Source: Cudoniella acicularis (lineage: Eukaryota; Ascomycota; Leotiomycetes; Helotiales; Helotiaceae). From it: 30,069 nucleotides of DNA. The stretch covers positions 1-30,069 of the forward strand of contig JAAMPI010000619.1 in NCBI GenBank assembly GCA_013054445.1. Reading direction: 5' to 3'. A program made the translations under genes and the position numbers. Below are positions 17,991 through 30,069 of this stretch, piece by piece (the first letter of the stretch is position 1; each line of letters starts with the position of its first letter). The notes under the pieces were generated by a model. It worked only from the letters and a program-made list of their open reading frames with translations. It was not told the DNA's origin and did no database searches.

Positions 17991-19412
17991 TCAAAAATGA
18001 GGAAATGCATGCGCCCAGTCAACGGTATCATAACACCCTGTCGGTAGACTCCCCATAGATGTGAACACAAGAACTAATAGTCCCAATCTTGCAAAAATAT
18101 AGCACAATACACTGACTACACCTAGAAAGTCAAGAAGCGAACTCCACGAGACGAACATCATGCCCCCATCTTCATCAGGATAGTTGTAAACCACAATGAG
18201 CAACACGAGGGCGATTGGTATGGTAGTAGCGCATACAGAGCATACCCGCCAAGCAATCTCCTCACTATGAGAAGAAAAATCAAAGGACCATGCCGCAATA
18301 TGGATGCCACCGTATAGACACGACAAAATGGCTGTAGAAAGAAAGGACCAGTCGTACTCGGGATCATTTTCTTCTCCAAAACTGAACCGGTTCTCTTTCC
18401 GCAAATTAACCTCCCCAACGCAATCCTCCAGCCTTGGGTCCTCCCCAGCTCGGTTTCCTTCAGCAGAAATTCTAATAATTATTGGGACCATGATATCCTT
18501 CGGTTTGTTCCACCAAAATCCATAAATAATCAACGCACAAAATACATAAGCCAGCGTCATTAATTCAAGGGGAGACACCGGGAGTCTGTCGGCAACTCGG
18601 CCAAAAATATTAACGACTAGCCAGCCGCATTGAAGTAGTGCAAATCCTTTGGCAAATCCATCCGCTTTGCTTCTATCCTGGATGTCTCGTGTGCTCAGCT
18701 GAGGAAAGGTCGCTATGCCACTCTGCAAAATTTTCACAACGTCATCACCGTGAAGTACGGAGTATTCCCCATTATCAGTCTGGGCAATTACCCCGCCCAT
18801 AGCGACAAGGAACCCATGGGTGAGTGTCCAAGGACCCTCGAAAGGCTTGTCTCCCATAGCTTGACCATTCTCTTCATTTATTGACAACAGCTGTTCAGAA
18901 TCTTGCGCTGGAGGTTTTGTTTGCGAAGTTGACCTCGTTTGTCTCTCATATTTCGCGAAAGCAGCTACCGATTTACGTGCCTCAAGGAATTGATCGGTTG
19001 CTGCCCATATCAGAATCTCAGGCGCCACAATCGCTATGAAGAACCATTTAACCTTTCGCCGTAAAATTTGCCCTTTCGAATCATGCAGGCCGGGCGTATT
19101 AAGGTGGAATATCGTCCAAGTACAGGCGAAAATTGCGGCAAGACAGCTCCAGAGGATGTCCCATGAAGATCTGGTGTTTCCGCTTGATTGCCATCCTTCT
19201 CTAGAATGGGTTGAGTTGAGTGCTTCTGATGAGGCTAGGCAGAAGGAGGCGGACAAAAATACGATAGCTGCCGGCTTAACTAACGACATGCCCCTCGGCG
19301 ATGGACTAGCGGGTATATTCAAAGACGAAAGATTGTATCCGAAGACTCTGGGCAGGGATGTGATAAATTGTGAAATGCAGAGCCTTTTGGTGAAGAGAGA
19401 GTTGAAGTCCAA
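17991..19412 (-). CDS. Multi-spanning fungal membrane protein of unknown function
   Basis: Single-exon gene, 473 residues from Met at 19412. A second in-frame Met at about 19289 starts MSLVKPAAIVFLSASFCLAS, which looks like a signal peptide and may be the true start. Hydrophobic segments follow at about 84-104 (DILWSCLAAIFACTWTIFHL), 121-140 (WFFIAIVAPEILIWAA), 256-275, 285-302 (LAYVFCALIIYGFWW), 355-375, 390-412 and 428-452. The block NTRSSWDILWSC...FACTW.IFHLN and KVKWFFIAIVAPEIL is typical of a widely expanded fungal family with no assigned role. A hydrophilic loop at about 145-230 contains a Gln/Ser/Glu-rich stretch. It lies tail-to-head with the HET gene, on the same strand, about 1.2 kb away. 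Confidence 0.8.
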   Translation of the reverse strand: MDFNSLFTKRLCISQFITSLPRVFGYNLSSLNIPASPSPRGMSLVKPAAIVFLSASFCLASSEALNSTHSREGWQSSGNTRSSWDILWSCLAAIFACTWTIFHLNTPGLHDSKGQILRRKVKWFFIAIVAPEILIWAATDQFLEARKSVAAFAKYERQTRSTSQTKPPAQDSEQLLSINEENGQAMGDKPFEGPWTLTHGFLVAMGGVIAQTDNGEYSVLHGDDVVKILQSGIATFPQLSTRDIQDRSKADGFAKGFALLQCGWLVVNIFGRVADRLPVSPLELMTLAYVFCALIIYGFWWNKPKDIMVPIIIRISAEGNRAGEDPRLEDCVGEVNLRKENRFSFGEENDPEYDWSFLSTAILSCLYGGIHIAAWSFDFSSHSEEIAWRVCSVCATTIPIALVLLIVVYNYPDEDGGMMFVSWSSLLDFLGVVSVLCYIFARLGLLVLVFTSMGSLPTGCYDTVDWAHAFPHF

Positions 19413-20614
19413 ATCTCTGAGGTTCGCTCAGCCTTGTTAGATGAGCAACAAAGCCTGCATCGCAAGCAGACGGGGCTTGCTCAATGTGCCAATGATAACC
19501 TATCAATTAGAATTCAAGTCATTCACCTGAACTTAAGCGACCGTTACACGAGTGGGGCGTTGCGACCATCAGGAAAAACCAAGCCACTATTTTGATGAAT
19601 GATATTTTTGCCTCGCATCTTTTTTCACACCCTAAATATGCCTCGGCGAGTGCCTTGAACAAGGCAAGTGAATCTTGGTGTTCAAGGTCTCCTCTTGTCT
19701 GCTAACTTTTTCCTAATATCTGTTTTGCGAATTTGATAAAAATATACTTACACGTGCAAAAATCACAATTAAATAATTTTAAGCGCTTCTTAGCTCATTA
19801 AATTTAAATAAAGAGACATCTTAGATCTTTGTCGAATGAATACTCTACATGATTTTTTTTAGCATCGTTCGAAAGATTGCGTTCTCCTCTTCGATACATG
19901 TGTTCGCAAACCGCCAACCTTTAAAACTTGCATCTCTTTCTCTGTTCTGTTTTAATTATTCTTTTAACTTCTAACCCTCTTTTGAATCGTTCGCATTACG
20001 GTCATTTTCGGAAAACAGGAAAACCGCTGGAGAAGTAGAAATAAGACTTATGCCCAGCCTCATCACTGTCTGTAATTTGTAACGGCATTCTCTTAAAACT
20101 TCTGGTAAGATGCTAGAAATATAAAGCGATTGAAACTTTCTTATGACAGTGCGAGCAATATTTCGTTAAGTACTGCTAATTTATAGTTGTTCCTTAAATC
20201 TCAGATGGTTTTGGGTCCGCTCTTAGTGAAGTCGCGTATGACACTTTGAAGAATCAATACTGTGTTTTGATGATGTATTGAGGCGAGCAAAGAGACAAAA
20301 TTGATTCATCAGGATTTTTAATAGAGCTAGTCTGATAGGCTTTAAGTTTGTGGTTGTTTAATTGTTTTGAAGTGCTTTATGTGGGTTCGTGAGGCTTTTC
20401 GCGAAGCACTGGATGATGTGAACCGTGCTTAAGGTGAATAAGTGACGGCCTTAAACTGCGAGTGCAAGTAGCAAGATCTGCTAAAACAATTTCATACAAT
20501 ATCGATCACAAATCTATCCTTATCTTGATCCATGACATTATCGCACTCTTCACAAGAATAAGTCTTAGCAAATACTTTACACACTTTCGTGGCTTCCTTG
20601 AGCAAAATATACTC
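19413..20614. other. AT-rich intergenic region
   Basis: About 1.2 kb holding the membrane-protein promoter and the 3' flank of the HET gene. No open frame with family motifs, no RNA gene and no inverted repeat seen. Confidence 0.5.
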
Positions 20615-22828
20615 CTATTTGTACTGAGACTCGAATAACACAAAACTTCCAATCCTTCTGTACTCTCCCTTTACGTTCGTCGGTTCCAGGACTATACCAC
20701 GCAAGAGCGGACAGTACAAAAACTTGCCTCTTCTTGTCTCATCTGTCTTTTCACCAGTTGGCAGAAGGAAACAGTTACTTGGGCATGCGTCGTACAAGTC
20801 GTCATCATCCCACGTTACCCACCCTTTGTCCCTTGTCCATAGCTCCGTGCTTCCAGTCTCCAAGAACCAATTATCCTCTTTCCTCGAAACCCGGCAGAGG
20901 TAATCACACCCAAGTCTCAGTATCCCTCCAGAAACTTCACCAAATATATTCGCTCCTTTAGGCACTATTCGCGCATGCAACACCTGAATGCAGACACGTT
21001 CACCAGGCCTTGCCCCACCACGAATTCTCACTGGACCATCGACCGAAGCCCACGACCAAGACGGCGCCCGGTACACCAATGGCCTCTTAATATTGCCCCC
21101 AAACGACCTATCAGGCCGCCAATCAATCTGCAATGAAATTTCTTTCCTCCACATTCCAGCCAAATACTCATCACCAGTCTCCTCCTGCAACGCCTTCGCG
21201 ACACCAGAAAGCGCAACCAATTTATCGTGCTCAAACGTCATTTGACACCTTGAATACGTCTCCACAACCAGGCTCCAACCCCGAGTCCATACTCCTCTCG
21301 ATTTCGCCCGCAGCGTAGACCACAGAAGTGCAGAGTGGGGAATACCGTCTAGCCAGGCTTCGCAGTAATCTTGCTCCTCACACTCAAAATACACCATTTC
21401 CCTACCGAGATACAAAACTCGCGGCGCAAGAGCTCGCTCTTGGTATATCCACGCCCTCTTCGCCAACGGTTCGCTCGAAATGGCATTTCCGTACAAATCC
21501 CTATCTATGAGGTTGAAAAGTGCAGTCTCGTCCGAATCCGGTGACAGCTTGGCGGATACTTGGTGATTGAAAATTGCGTTGTCGGAACTCGGTGGGAAGA
21601 AGCAGCCTTCAGTACCGTTGTGAGCACTTAATGCAGTGATGTTCATATGAGAAAACTTGTAAACGTCACTCATGAGCCCTGCTTCCTTTTGCCAGTCATT
21701 CTCGTCCTGGATTATACAAAGGGCGTCGATCCAGATATAATCAATATGCAGTTTGCGCGCAATCGATATTGCGTCTAGAAATGTCTTGCAAAGCTTGGAG
21801 TCAGGGATCTCCTTCGAAAATTCTGAGATGTTGTGTTTTTGTAGTTTGAGAAGAAGAGTGTCTCCCCAGCAGTGGCTGAGAGTTGAATATATCAGGCTAG
21901 TGGTTGAATTTCGTGGCCGCTCCCACAATCGAACCTTGTCATTCCCGATGTATAAAAGCCTGGATGGTGTGGTTTTACTAGTCGCCAGGTTGCACTTTTT
22001 GTGGGTCATCAAACAACTATGCATCCATCCTTGCGCAAGGCTTATGATCTGTTCGTATCGTGCTTTCATTGCATCGTCATCTTCATCCTCAAGCCTGAGT
22101 GGAAGCGGTACGGGACTCTTCGCAAAAAAACCACGAACTATACCATCTAGAATATTAAGGTCGGGATTAGCCGTGCTTCTTCATAATAATGGAGGAATGA
22201 GAAGGAAAAAAACACACGGTATCTGAAATAAAAGCAGGTAGAACGAATCAGTTAAAGAATTAAACAACTTACCTGCCTGCCAACCTTTCTTAACTTTCTT
22301 GAGTTCAACCTGTTCCTGAATATTTTCCCACGGTGGTTTGCTCCCCTTTGGTGCAGGCACACACGCGACCACACTCCAATCTTGAATGAGAGGATCTTCC
22401 TCAACTGGTAACGAGGGATCATTTGGCCTGAGAACAACCGTCAATGCATACCTTTTCCTCTCATCACAATCCATCTCCTTCTCCAGCCCGATACGTTGCT
22501 TCATTTCGAACTCCTTTCTTAGTCTGAAACATTGATATGACGTGCCGCCTTTATTATTTTCACTCTCAAAGCTTTTCAGGAACATCTTGCACAAGTTGCA
22601 CCCATTTTCTGCTGATTCTTCAAGTGAAAGCACCGAATCATAGTGGGGAAATAGCGCAGGTTTTGGCCAGCTTGCTAGGGCGAGATGGAAGTTGTTGAAG
22701 ATGTTCTGGCAGAGTACGCATATTCTGTTTGTAATTTGGGGGGATTGCGTGAGTGTTGGTAGGTAGCTGGTGGGCGAGACTGATGAGCTGGTACTTTGTA
22801 GACCTTGAGATGGCGGAGAAGGAGGCAT
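20615..22828 (-). CDS. HET (heterokaryon incompatibility) domain protein
   Basis: HET proteins control non-self recognition and programmed cell death after hyphal fusion; many copies have unknown partners. Exon 1 is 22273-22828 and exon 2 is 20615-22146. The 126-nt intron (22147-22272) runs from GTAAGT to TTCTAG and joins GWQA to DGIVRGFF in phase 1; a nearer CAG acceptor at about 22223 leads to an early stop. The product is 695 residues. The N-terminus carries ICVLCQNIF and CNLCKMFL (paired Cys, about 36-95). The HET domain starts near residue 271 with YSTLSHCWGD, continues with YIWIDALCIIQDENDWQKEA (about 322-341) and MSDVY, AHNGTEGCFF, and ends with AWIYQERALAPRVLYLG (about 417-433). The C-terminal half includes RAPSWSWASVDG, the usual post-domain motif. 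No NACHT or repeat domain is attached. Confidence 0.93.
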
Positions 22829-23927
22829 GACTTGATTTGTTGCCGAGTCTATTCTTGAGCAGCTGGGAGGAGAAAGACAATATGATCAGGGTTGTGTGTT
22901 TTGAACTTCTGGCGAGCCTCGATCTCAGGATCCTACCTGCTACAAAGTTTCCACTTCTGAGCGAAAACAAAACCCGAACAAAAACAACTCTGCATAAAGA
23001 AAGAGATGGTCATGTACAGCGGCTGTCTTGCGAGGTAAATGAGCATGAATCCCTTACTTCGTACCCCCCGCACCATTCAGTACAGTTCTGGTGGTGTGCT
23101 GCGCCACAACCATAGCCGAAAATACCCCCATTCAGGGGACTGCGGCGCGTGGCTTGGCAGTATAAATTGACAAGAGTCGGTTTGCGCTGTACCTAATATA
23201 GAGAGTGAGAGTCCTAAATTATCCACAGATATAGAGATATTTAAAAATCAATAGCCTAACTAAGCCTTTTATCTGTATTCTAGGGATCGGATTACGTTTT
23301 TACTTAAACGGTCTATAGTATGTACTAAACGAAACATTCACTACTCTCTATGTTAGGTATAGCGCAAGCATAATCTCGGTAATCTATACGGTATCTATGA
23401 GAGAATTCGATGAAAAGACATATTTAAAAGCAATGCGAAGCACAAAACATTCGAAAATTTATAAGTGCTAATAAGTAGAGAGCCAACATACGAGGATAGG
23501 CTGGATAAGGCTAAATCCACTTTCTTTCTCATAATATGTCACAGTAGCGGAGATATTTAGAATGTTATAATGGATTTTGCGATACTGTGTGTGTGTGTGA
23601 CGGTCGATGAGAAATGGTTTCAACCAAAAGGCACGGAAAAAGAGTTGCTGCTTGTTTTAAAAGAAAACCTATGATAACCACTTGGCGAAAACTTGCAAAT
23701 GGACGACAATGTAAATAGTTGAATTCAAGATCGAGGCTCAGAGTCGATTGAGAGACAGGGGATTCAAAGAATCGCCTTGCTCTTTGGTGGATAAAAAAAA
23801 AAATCAGATGTAATCAACGACGTCCAAAACCCTGAAGGCCTATATTTGATAAGACATGGGCTGAAGTATATCCGGCAACTTTTACATTTTAGATTCGAAT
23901 CCCTACCTACGAAAGGGAAAACCCAAT
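22829..23927. other. Intergenic region with a degenerate inverted-repeat element
   Basis: About 1.1 kb between two minus-strand genes. Holds the HET promoter, a candidate short inverted-repeat element (23182-23367), a short GT run (about 23588-23599) and a poly-A run near 23793. No gene supported. Confidence 0.5.
23182..23367. mobile_element. Candidate short MITE with about 25-bp imperfect inverted ends
   Basis: The left end TTGCGCTGTACCTAATATAG (from 23182) matches the reverse complement of the right end (23343-23367) over about 25 bases with two transition differences. The 186-bp interval is AT-rich and non-coding. No clear target duplication is visible. The TATGTTAGGTATAG core recurs once at about 16073-16090. 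Confidence 0.55.
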
Positions 23928-24413
23928 CTAGCTTTGCGTTGCCGCTTTCGTCTCTGTCTCGACTTCCGCTGCCTTCTTCACACCCTCCCCCGTGTCCAGA
24001 CCCTCCTTCTTCAACCTCTCCTTCTCGGCCTTAGCATCCACAGGCGGCTTCACATATAAAATCTCCTCGGGATCAACCTTCAGCTTCTCCGCATCCTTGA
24101 TCTCGAGGCCGAAAATTGGCGAGTTCTGAACGAAATCTAGATGGCGCACGATATTGGGGTGGCCCTGCTCGCCTGTCTTCTGCTCCGCGCTCCATTTCGA
24201 GACTTGTGGTGCAAGGCTTTCGTAGAGGGCGATATCTGCTTTGGAGGGTTTGGCGCCAAGGAGAGTGGTTCGTGATGCGAGGTGTGTGTTCAAGGTGTCG
24301 AGGAGGGGTTTTTGATCACTTGATGATAATTTGAGGCGGTCGGAGGTGGTGAGCCATTGGTTTATTTCGGCCTCTTCGGTGGTGGTGTAGGTGAGGTTGG
24401 CAAAGGAAGACAT
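23928..24413 (-). CDS. Arc1-like N-terminal (GST-C-like) domain protein
   Basis: 161 residues, single exon, start at 24413 (MSSFANLTYTTTEEAEIN). Residues 1-105 resemble the GST-C-like helical domain of Arc1/AIMP-type cofactors, which bind aminoacyl-tRNA synthetases: INQWLTTSD, LLDTLNTHLASRTTLLG and KPSKADIALYESLAP, the last being the classic N-capping-box region of GST-like folds (S-x-A-D). Residues 106-161 are Lys/Glu/Ala-rich. The tRNA-binding OB-fold domain that follows in yeast Arc1 is absent, and none is visible on this strand down to 22829. It may be a shortened cofactor or another GST-C-like adaptor such as an eEF1B relative. The assignment is from motif memory. Confidence 0.65.
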   Translation of the reverse strand: MSSFANLTYTTTEEAEINQWLTTSDRLKLSSSDQKPLLDTLNTHLASRTTLLGAKPSKADIALYESLAPQVSKWSAEQKTGEQGHPNIVRHLDFVQNSPIFGLEIKDAEKLKVDPEEILYVKPPVDAKAEKERLKKEGLDTGEGVKKAAEVETETKAATQS

Positions 24414-24689
24414 AGTTCTGAGGAATGGGGTGAATAGCCGGATGGCGCGGGGGAGGACTCGTGAGGGGAACAGCTTGCCGGTGTGAGGGGAGCTGTTTGG
24501 GGTGGAATTGCTTGCTCTTTGTATTGTGTTGTGCTGTAGTGGGGTTGTATAAATTTCCAGTAGTGAGTCAAAATTTCGTGGTTGTCACGTGCGTGTCTCG
24601 GGTCTTTTTTACGGGGCTGGGTTTTCAGCTCGGCTTCAACATCCTTTGCATCTTCCTTCATTGATTTCTACCATTTCTAGTTGATTTGA

Positions 24690-24884
24690 GCATACCTAAG
24701 AAGTCCTGTCCATGGTCGCGCCCGTGAACAGGAATGGCATCTAGTTATCGAAACGGACTTCGTATCCATCTCCCAGATCGGTATGTCGAGTGAGCTGGCT
24801 CATTTACGGGAACTCTACGAGCAAACGGTGATAACTGTCCCGGTCGCACGCCTTTTGGATAGACTAATTGCCCCGGATCATTGA
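24690..24884 (+). pseudogene. Coding-like fragment without start, no family recognised
   Basis: A 64-codon open frame lacking an initiating Met, including EQEWHLVIETDFVSISQIGM and LAHLRELYEQTVITVPVARL. The amphipathic, codon-like composition suggests former coding sequence. It ends in PDH and TGA at 24882-24884. Confidence 0.3.
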
Positions 24885-25541
24885 TGCTCAACTCAATAGA
24901 CTGAGAAATCACCGAATAGAGGAAATCTGGACTATGGACAATTATTAATGGAGCAAAGCTCCGGCTTTCAGAACGAACAGAAATCGCTGGGCTTCGTCGG
25001 GTTCTACTTCAAGTATTCAGCAACCTTTTTCCCGTATTCGGGATTGTGAGGGTCCTGTTCAGGACGGCTCATATGGAGTACTTTCGCAGCTTTTATTAGA
25101 TTCCGAGCAAATGCCGTGCTACCCACATTTCTCCAAGTTTCACACGTACATTATCTATTGGAGTAGCGCTTCAGTACGACGTCTCATCCAAGCTTCTGTT
25201 TGAACTTGCAAAACAACTTGAAAATGGAGCATCCTGCAAGATCTATCCTCTTTCTCATCCTCTTCTAATTTTGCCCCTTTCCAGTATCCATTGGCCAAGT
25301 ATCTCTTGGCAAACAGCTGTTTCAAGATGCTACCCCGAAGACATGTCGGCTTCTTCGGCTAGGATACCGAGCGTTATTTCCGGGGTACTACATTGTGCTT
25401 AAGTCTCTCCGGAGGTGTGTAACGTGGGGAAGGTATTGCGAGTCTCGCATGACAGATCAATGCTCTAAGCAGATTATTTGACGAGCCCCTTAAGCTACGA
25501 AGGCCGAATGAAGGGGTGGCGTTTGACCTTCAGCATATCAG

Positions 25542-25898
25542 TTGTGGGTTCTCGCTATTCTATTAAAGTTGTGGGGAAGACTAGTTTATGCAATTGAGAA
25601 GCCAAATGGTTTGAACCGCCTTGCCACCTACTCCTACCAGCCGCCTAGATATATACAGAAACACAACATATTACACAAGCAATGCACGGAGGAGATGGAT
25701 TGGGTATCTCCGGAATTCTTATCTCTTATGAGATCGGTCGCTTGCTCCGAGGCCTTACAGTTTACTTGTGAAGGGTCTCACAAACACGGTGAAACCATCC
25801 TGCTGGCATATCGGCTACTCGAGCACAGTCTAACGACAAGCGAAACTCAGGTCTCAATCCTTATCACAGCTATGCTTCAAAGAGAAAAGCTTGAATAG
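25542..25898 (+). CDS. Hypothetical protein, 118 codons, doubtful
   Basis: Open frame from ATG at 25542 ending REKLE. It has a hydrophobic start (VLAILLKLWGRLVYAI) and no family motif I know. There is no clear promoter, and it may be the tail of a decayed gene together with 24690-24884. Low confidence that it is translated. Confidence 0.25.
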   Translation: MWVLAILLKLWGRLVYAIEKPNGLNRLATYSYQPPRYIQKHNILHKQCTEEMDWVSPEFLSLMRSVACSEALQFTCEGSHKHGETILLAYRLLEHSLTTSETQVSILITAMLQREKLE

Positions 25899-26260
25899 CA
25901 TCGAATATACACTAAAGCGCGGGGTGAGGGGTATAGCTTAGTTCGAGCCCACATATGGTCTCGAATCACGTGTTGAGCGCTGATCTATACCTGCTCAGGC
26001 ACTTCTCAACCACTCATTTGGATACCAAATCTTGTTGAATGTACTCCTATTGGTACAGATATCTTCTTCTAGTTCAGCCTTCACGATAACTCATACATCG
26101 CGCTAAAATTCCGCCCGACCTAGCGTAGATGTTTTCGCAAGTTCTCGGCATTGCCCCCCTTTTCATCAATATATGAGAGCGTTTCCTCTCAGCTCCTGTT
26201 CGCAGAGTCGGTAACACCTCATACACTTTCGTTCTCGAACTTTCACATACTATCTTCAGG

Positions 26261-28296
<2,036 letters not shown>

Positions 28297-29293
28297 TACG
28301 CAGGTTAGGGCTTGATGGGAGAATGAAGGTCATGTTTAGATGATGTATAGAGTTGTGGAAGTTAGACTCTTTTAATGGTATCTTGTTCAATGACGTGACT
28401 TTGTCGTTTCTTACCCGCATGTGAAAATCTTCGCGCGGATGGTGGAGGAAGTAAGCTAAGAGCTTGCTACTCTATATCTCATGACTTGAAAATACCCAAA
28501 ATAATTATTATTGTAAGGAACATCTAGGTAATTGAGATAAGACAAGAGAGTGGTCAGTTTATTTTCTATTCGTTGCAATAGTTCTCCCCGTGAGGAAGAA
28601 ATTTACCTCTGAAGTATCATAGGTAACTTCGATGAACAGTGGGAGGGATGTCAAAATTTTGAGAATAAGGGGAGAATATGAGATTCTTAAGCTAATGAAC
28701 GCCTCAATTATTGTAAGATTATTGGATTTTTTTCAAAGCAGCTAAAGCTGACAGGGTGGCGTGAAAATATATACACATCGACGAAACACTCCTGCTCTGG
28801 TGGTGACAGTGTAGATGACGAGAACACTTCACGAGTTCGGACAGAAAACGTGTGTAAATATAAACCAATTCAAGCAAATACTTTCCTGGTAATAATTTTA
28901 TGATAATATGGCACTTTGCGTGGATTTTTAATTTGTGCTTCTTTTAAAACTTTGAAGTGTCTGCGACACGCATTCATTATACCCGAGAAAGAGACACCAA
29001 ACATACTACTTATTCACCAATTTCAATCCCCTACAACAACTGCGACAAAATCACCTAATACTACGTACAAAGAATGTTACCATATCATTTCCCGGCATGA
29101 TATTTCCCCATCCAACCTCTCCCTTCTATAAAACCCTCAAAAGCGGCTCAAATTCCATCCGATCGGACGAACCTCTTGCCGACTAATCAACAAACTTAAA
29201 AAAAACGCATACACAGCTACTGCACACCCAGACTCGTACTTGTGATTCCAATTAACTACTCTTCCACCAATCCTTAACAAGCAAAACCCCGAA
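28297..29293. other. Intergenic region between monooxygenase and reductase genes
   Basis: About 1 kb, AT-rich. Should contain the monooxygenase 3' UTR and the reductase promoter; the last 250 bp are C/A-rich, as fungal leaders often are. No gene, repeat or RNA recognised. Confidence 0.5.
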
Positions 29294-30069
29294 ATGGCAT
29301 CCGAAATCCCCCCAACAATGCGCGCTCTCGCTGTAAATTCGTTTACAACACCCTCTAACTACGAAATCCTCAACTTACCCACGCCAAAACTCACATCGCC
29401 AAATCAAGTCTTGATTAAAGTTCACGCGGCGAGCCTTAATCCTGTGGATATAAATCTAGCAAAAGGGGATTTTAAGCTGGCTGTTATGATACCGTATGTA
29501 TTCCCCCGCCTGTTTTCCTTGCACCCTTTCACTCAACGAGTAGAAATAAGCGAGTTAATGAAAATGTAAGGATAGACCACCAATAAAATTAGGCTTTGAC
29601 CTCTCTGGCACCATTGCTGCTATCGGAGAGTCCGTGAAAGATTTTAAGCTTGGCGAAGAGGTGTTTTGCTGTTTGCCTTGGGAGGATCGAGGTTTGTCCC
29701 CGCCCCCCCTTCACCCAACCCTCTCCTTTTTCTTTTCCTCCTCTTCTTTTGTTTTGGAGCAAAGAGATAATAATTAAATTGAGAGGAAAATAGGATCAAT
29801 ATGTGAATACGCACTCACGACCTCCCCATTCGTGATACGCAAACCGAGGAATCTGACGCATGTTGAGGCTGCTTCGATTCCGCTGGTAGCGTTGACGGCG
29901 TTGCAGTGTTTTGAGAAGGTGTGTCCTGCTAGTGAGGGGGCGTTTAGGGGGAAGACTGTGTTGGTTCCTGGGGGTTGTGAGTTTTCCCACCTTGTTTCCT
30001 CTATCTTGGGGTTGAACTTTGGGGGGGTGAAAGGGGATGAATTGCTGACTGTAAGGATGGGGATAAAAG
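29294..30069 (+). CDS. Medium-chain dehydrogenase/reductase (quinone-oxidoreductase-like), truncated by the window edge
   Basis: Predicted NADPH-dependent zinc-independent MDR enzyme that reduces quinones or enones. Exons seen: 29294-29493, 29576-29691 and 29794-29976, with introns of 82 and 102 nt; a third intron starts at 29977 (GTGAGT) and its acceptor is not visible. The first 166 codons contain MRALAVNSF, the GroES-like block PNQVLIKVHAASLNPVDIN, GFDLSGTIAAIGESVKDFKLGEEVFC, and the start of the Rossmann motif, KTVLVPGG. The position where zinc enzymes have a catalytic Cys in the N-terminal block is NPVDIN, as in quinone reductases. The remainder lies beyond the right edge. Confidence 0.9.

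Larger units (their letters stand above)
24414..26260. other. Intergenic stretch with coding-like fragments
   Basis: About 1.85 kb. The first part is the promoter of the Arc1-like gene. Coding-like pieces at 24690-24884 and 25542-25898 are listed separately. A frame from ATG at 24949 has natural-looking composition (NEQKSLGFVGFYFKYSA) but stops after about 33 codons. Taken together these may be remains of one decayed plus-strand gene. The last 200 bp should contain the monooxygenase promoter. Confidence 0.35.

Noticed and set aside
22181..22272. Shorter intron (acceptor TTTCAG) in the HET gene
   Set aside because: It would lead into a frame with a stop (KKHG then TAA). The longer intron ending TTCTAG keeps phase 1 and gives conserved sequence.
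23585..23600. GT microsatellite
   Set aside because: Only a few units; common in fungal intergenic DNA and of no evident consequence.
25925..25980. Possible tRNA or SINE promoter boxes (TAGCTTAGTTCG and GTTCGAGCCC)
   Set aside because: Box spacing is wrong, and no cloverleaf or acceptor stem can be formed.

Overview
The window looks like nuclear DNA of a filamentous ascomycete, most likely a leotiomycete (Helotiales-type). This is inferred from many short introns (about 47-145 nt) with GTAAGT/GTATGT donors and CTAAC/CTGAC branch points, a HET-domain gene, a fungal complex I subunit, a fungal COMPASS subunit and a Baeyer-Villiger monooxygenase. No tRNA, rRNA, CRISPR or bacterial-type signal was seen. 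Gene models come from reading frames, splice signals and protein-family memory; nothing was searched or computed.

Left part (1-8.5 kb), accessory and partly decaying. An F-box-like gene (464-1879, minus) with a GC-AG intron lies beside a tandem paralogue (2211-3654, minus) broken by one frameshift and two stops. Next is a broken triose-phosphate/nucleotide-sugar transporter gene (3782-5227, minus), also with a GC-AG intron. A clean miniature inverted-repeat element (5459-5733) has perfect 41-bp ends and a TTA duplication. A family-17 glycosyltransferase (7374-8476, plus) is intact except for a -1 frame change exactly at a C CCA AAG heptamer.

Middle part (10.7-15.7 kb), housekeeping core: eIF2B delta subunit (plus), a small NADH dehydrogenase subunit like NI9M (minus) and a Set1/COMPASS Shg1-domain protein with a long RS/RD-rich tail (plus). 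The complex I and Shg1 genes share a divergent promoter region of about 540 bp.

Right part (15.7-30 kb), accessory again. A 46-residue cysteine-rich protein gene (16690-16904, minus) appears only after splicing. It is followed by a 473-residue multi-spanning fungal membrane protein (minus), a two-exon HET-domain protein (minus), an Arc1-like N-terminal-domain protein (minus), a stretch with coding-like fragments, a six-exon Baeyer-Villiger-type flavin monooxygenase (plus) and the start of a medium-chain dehydrogenase/reductase that runs off the right edge (plus). The last two may act together in oxidative metabolism, but nothing here proves a cluster. Degenerate repeats lie between these genes.
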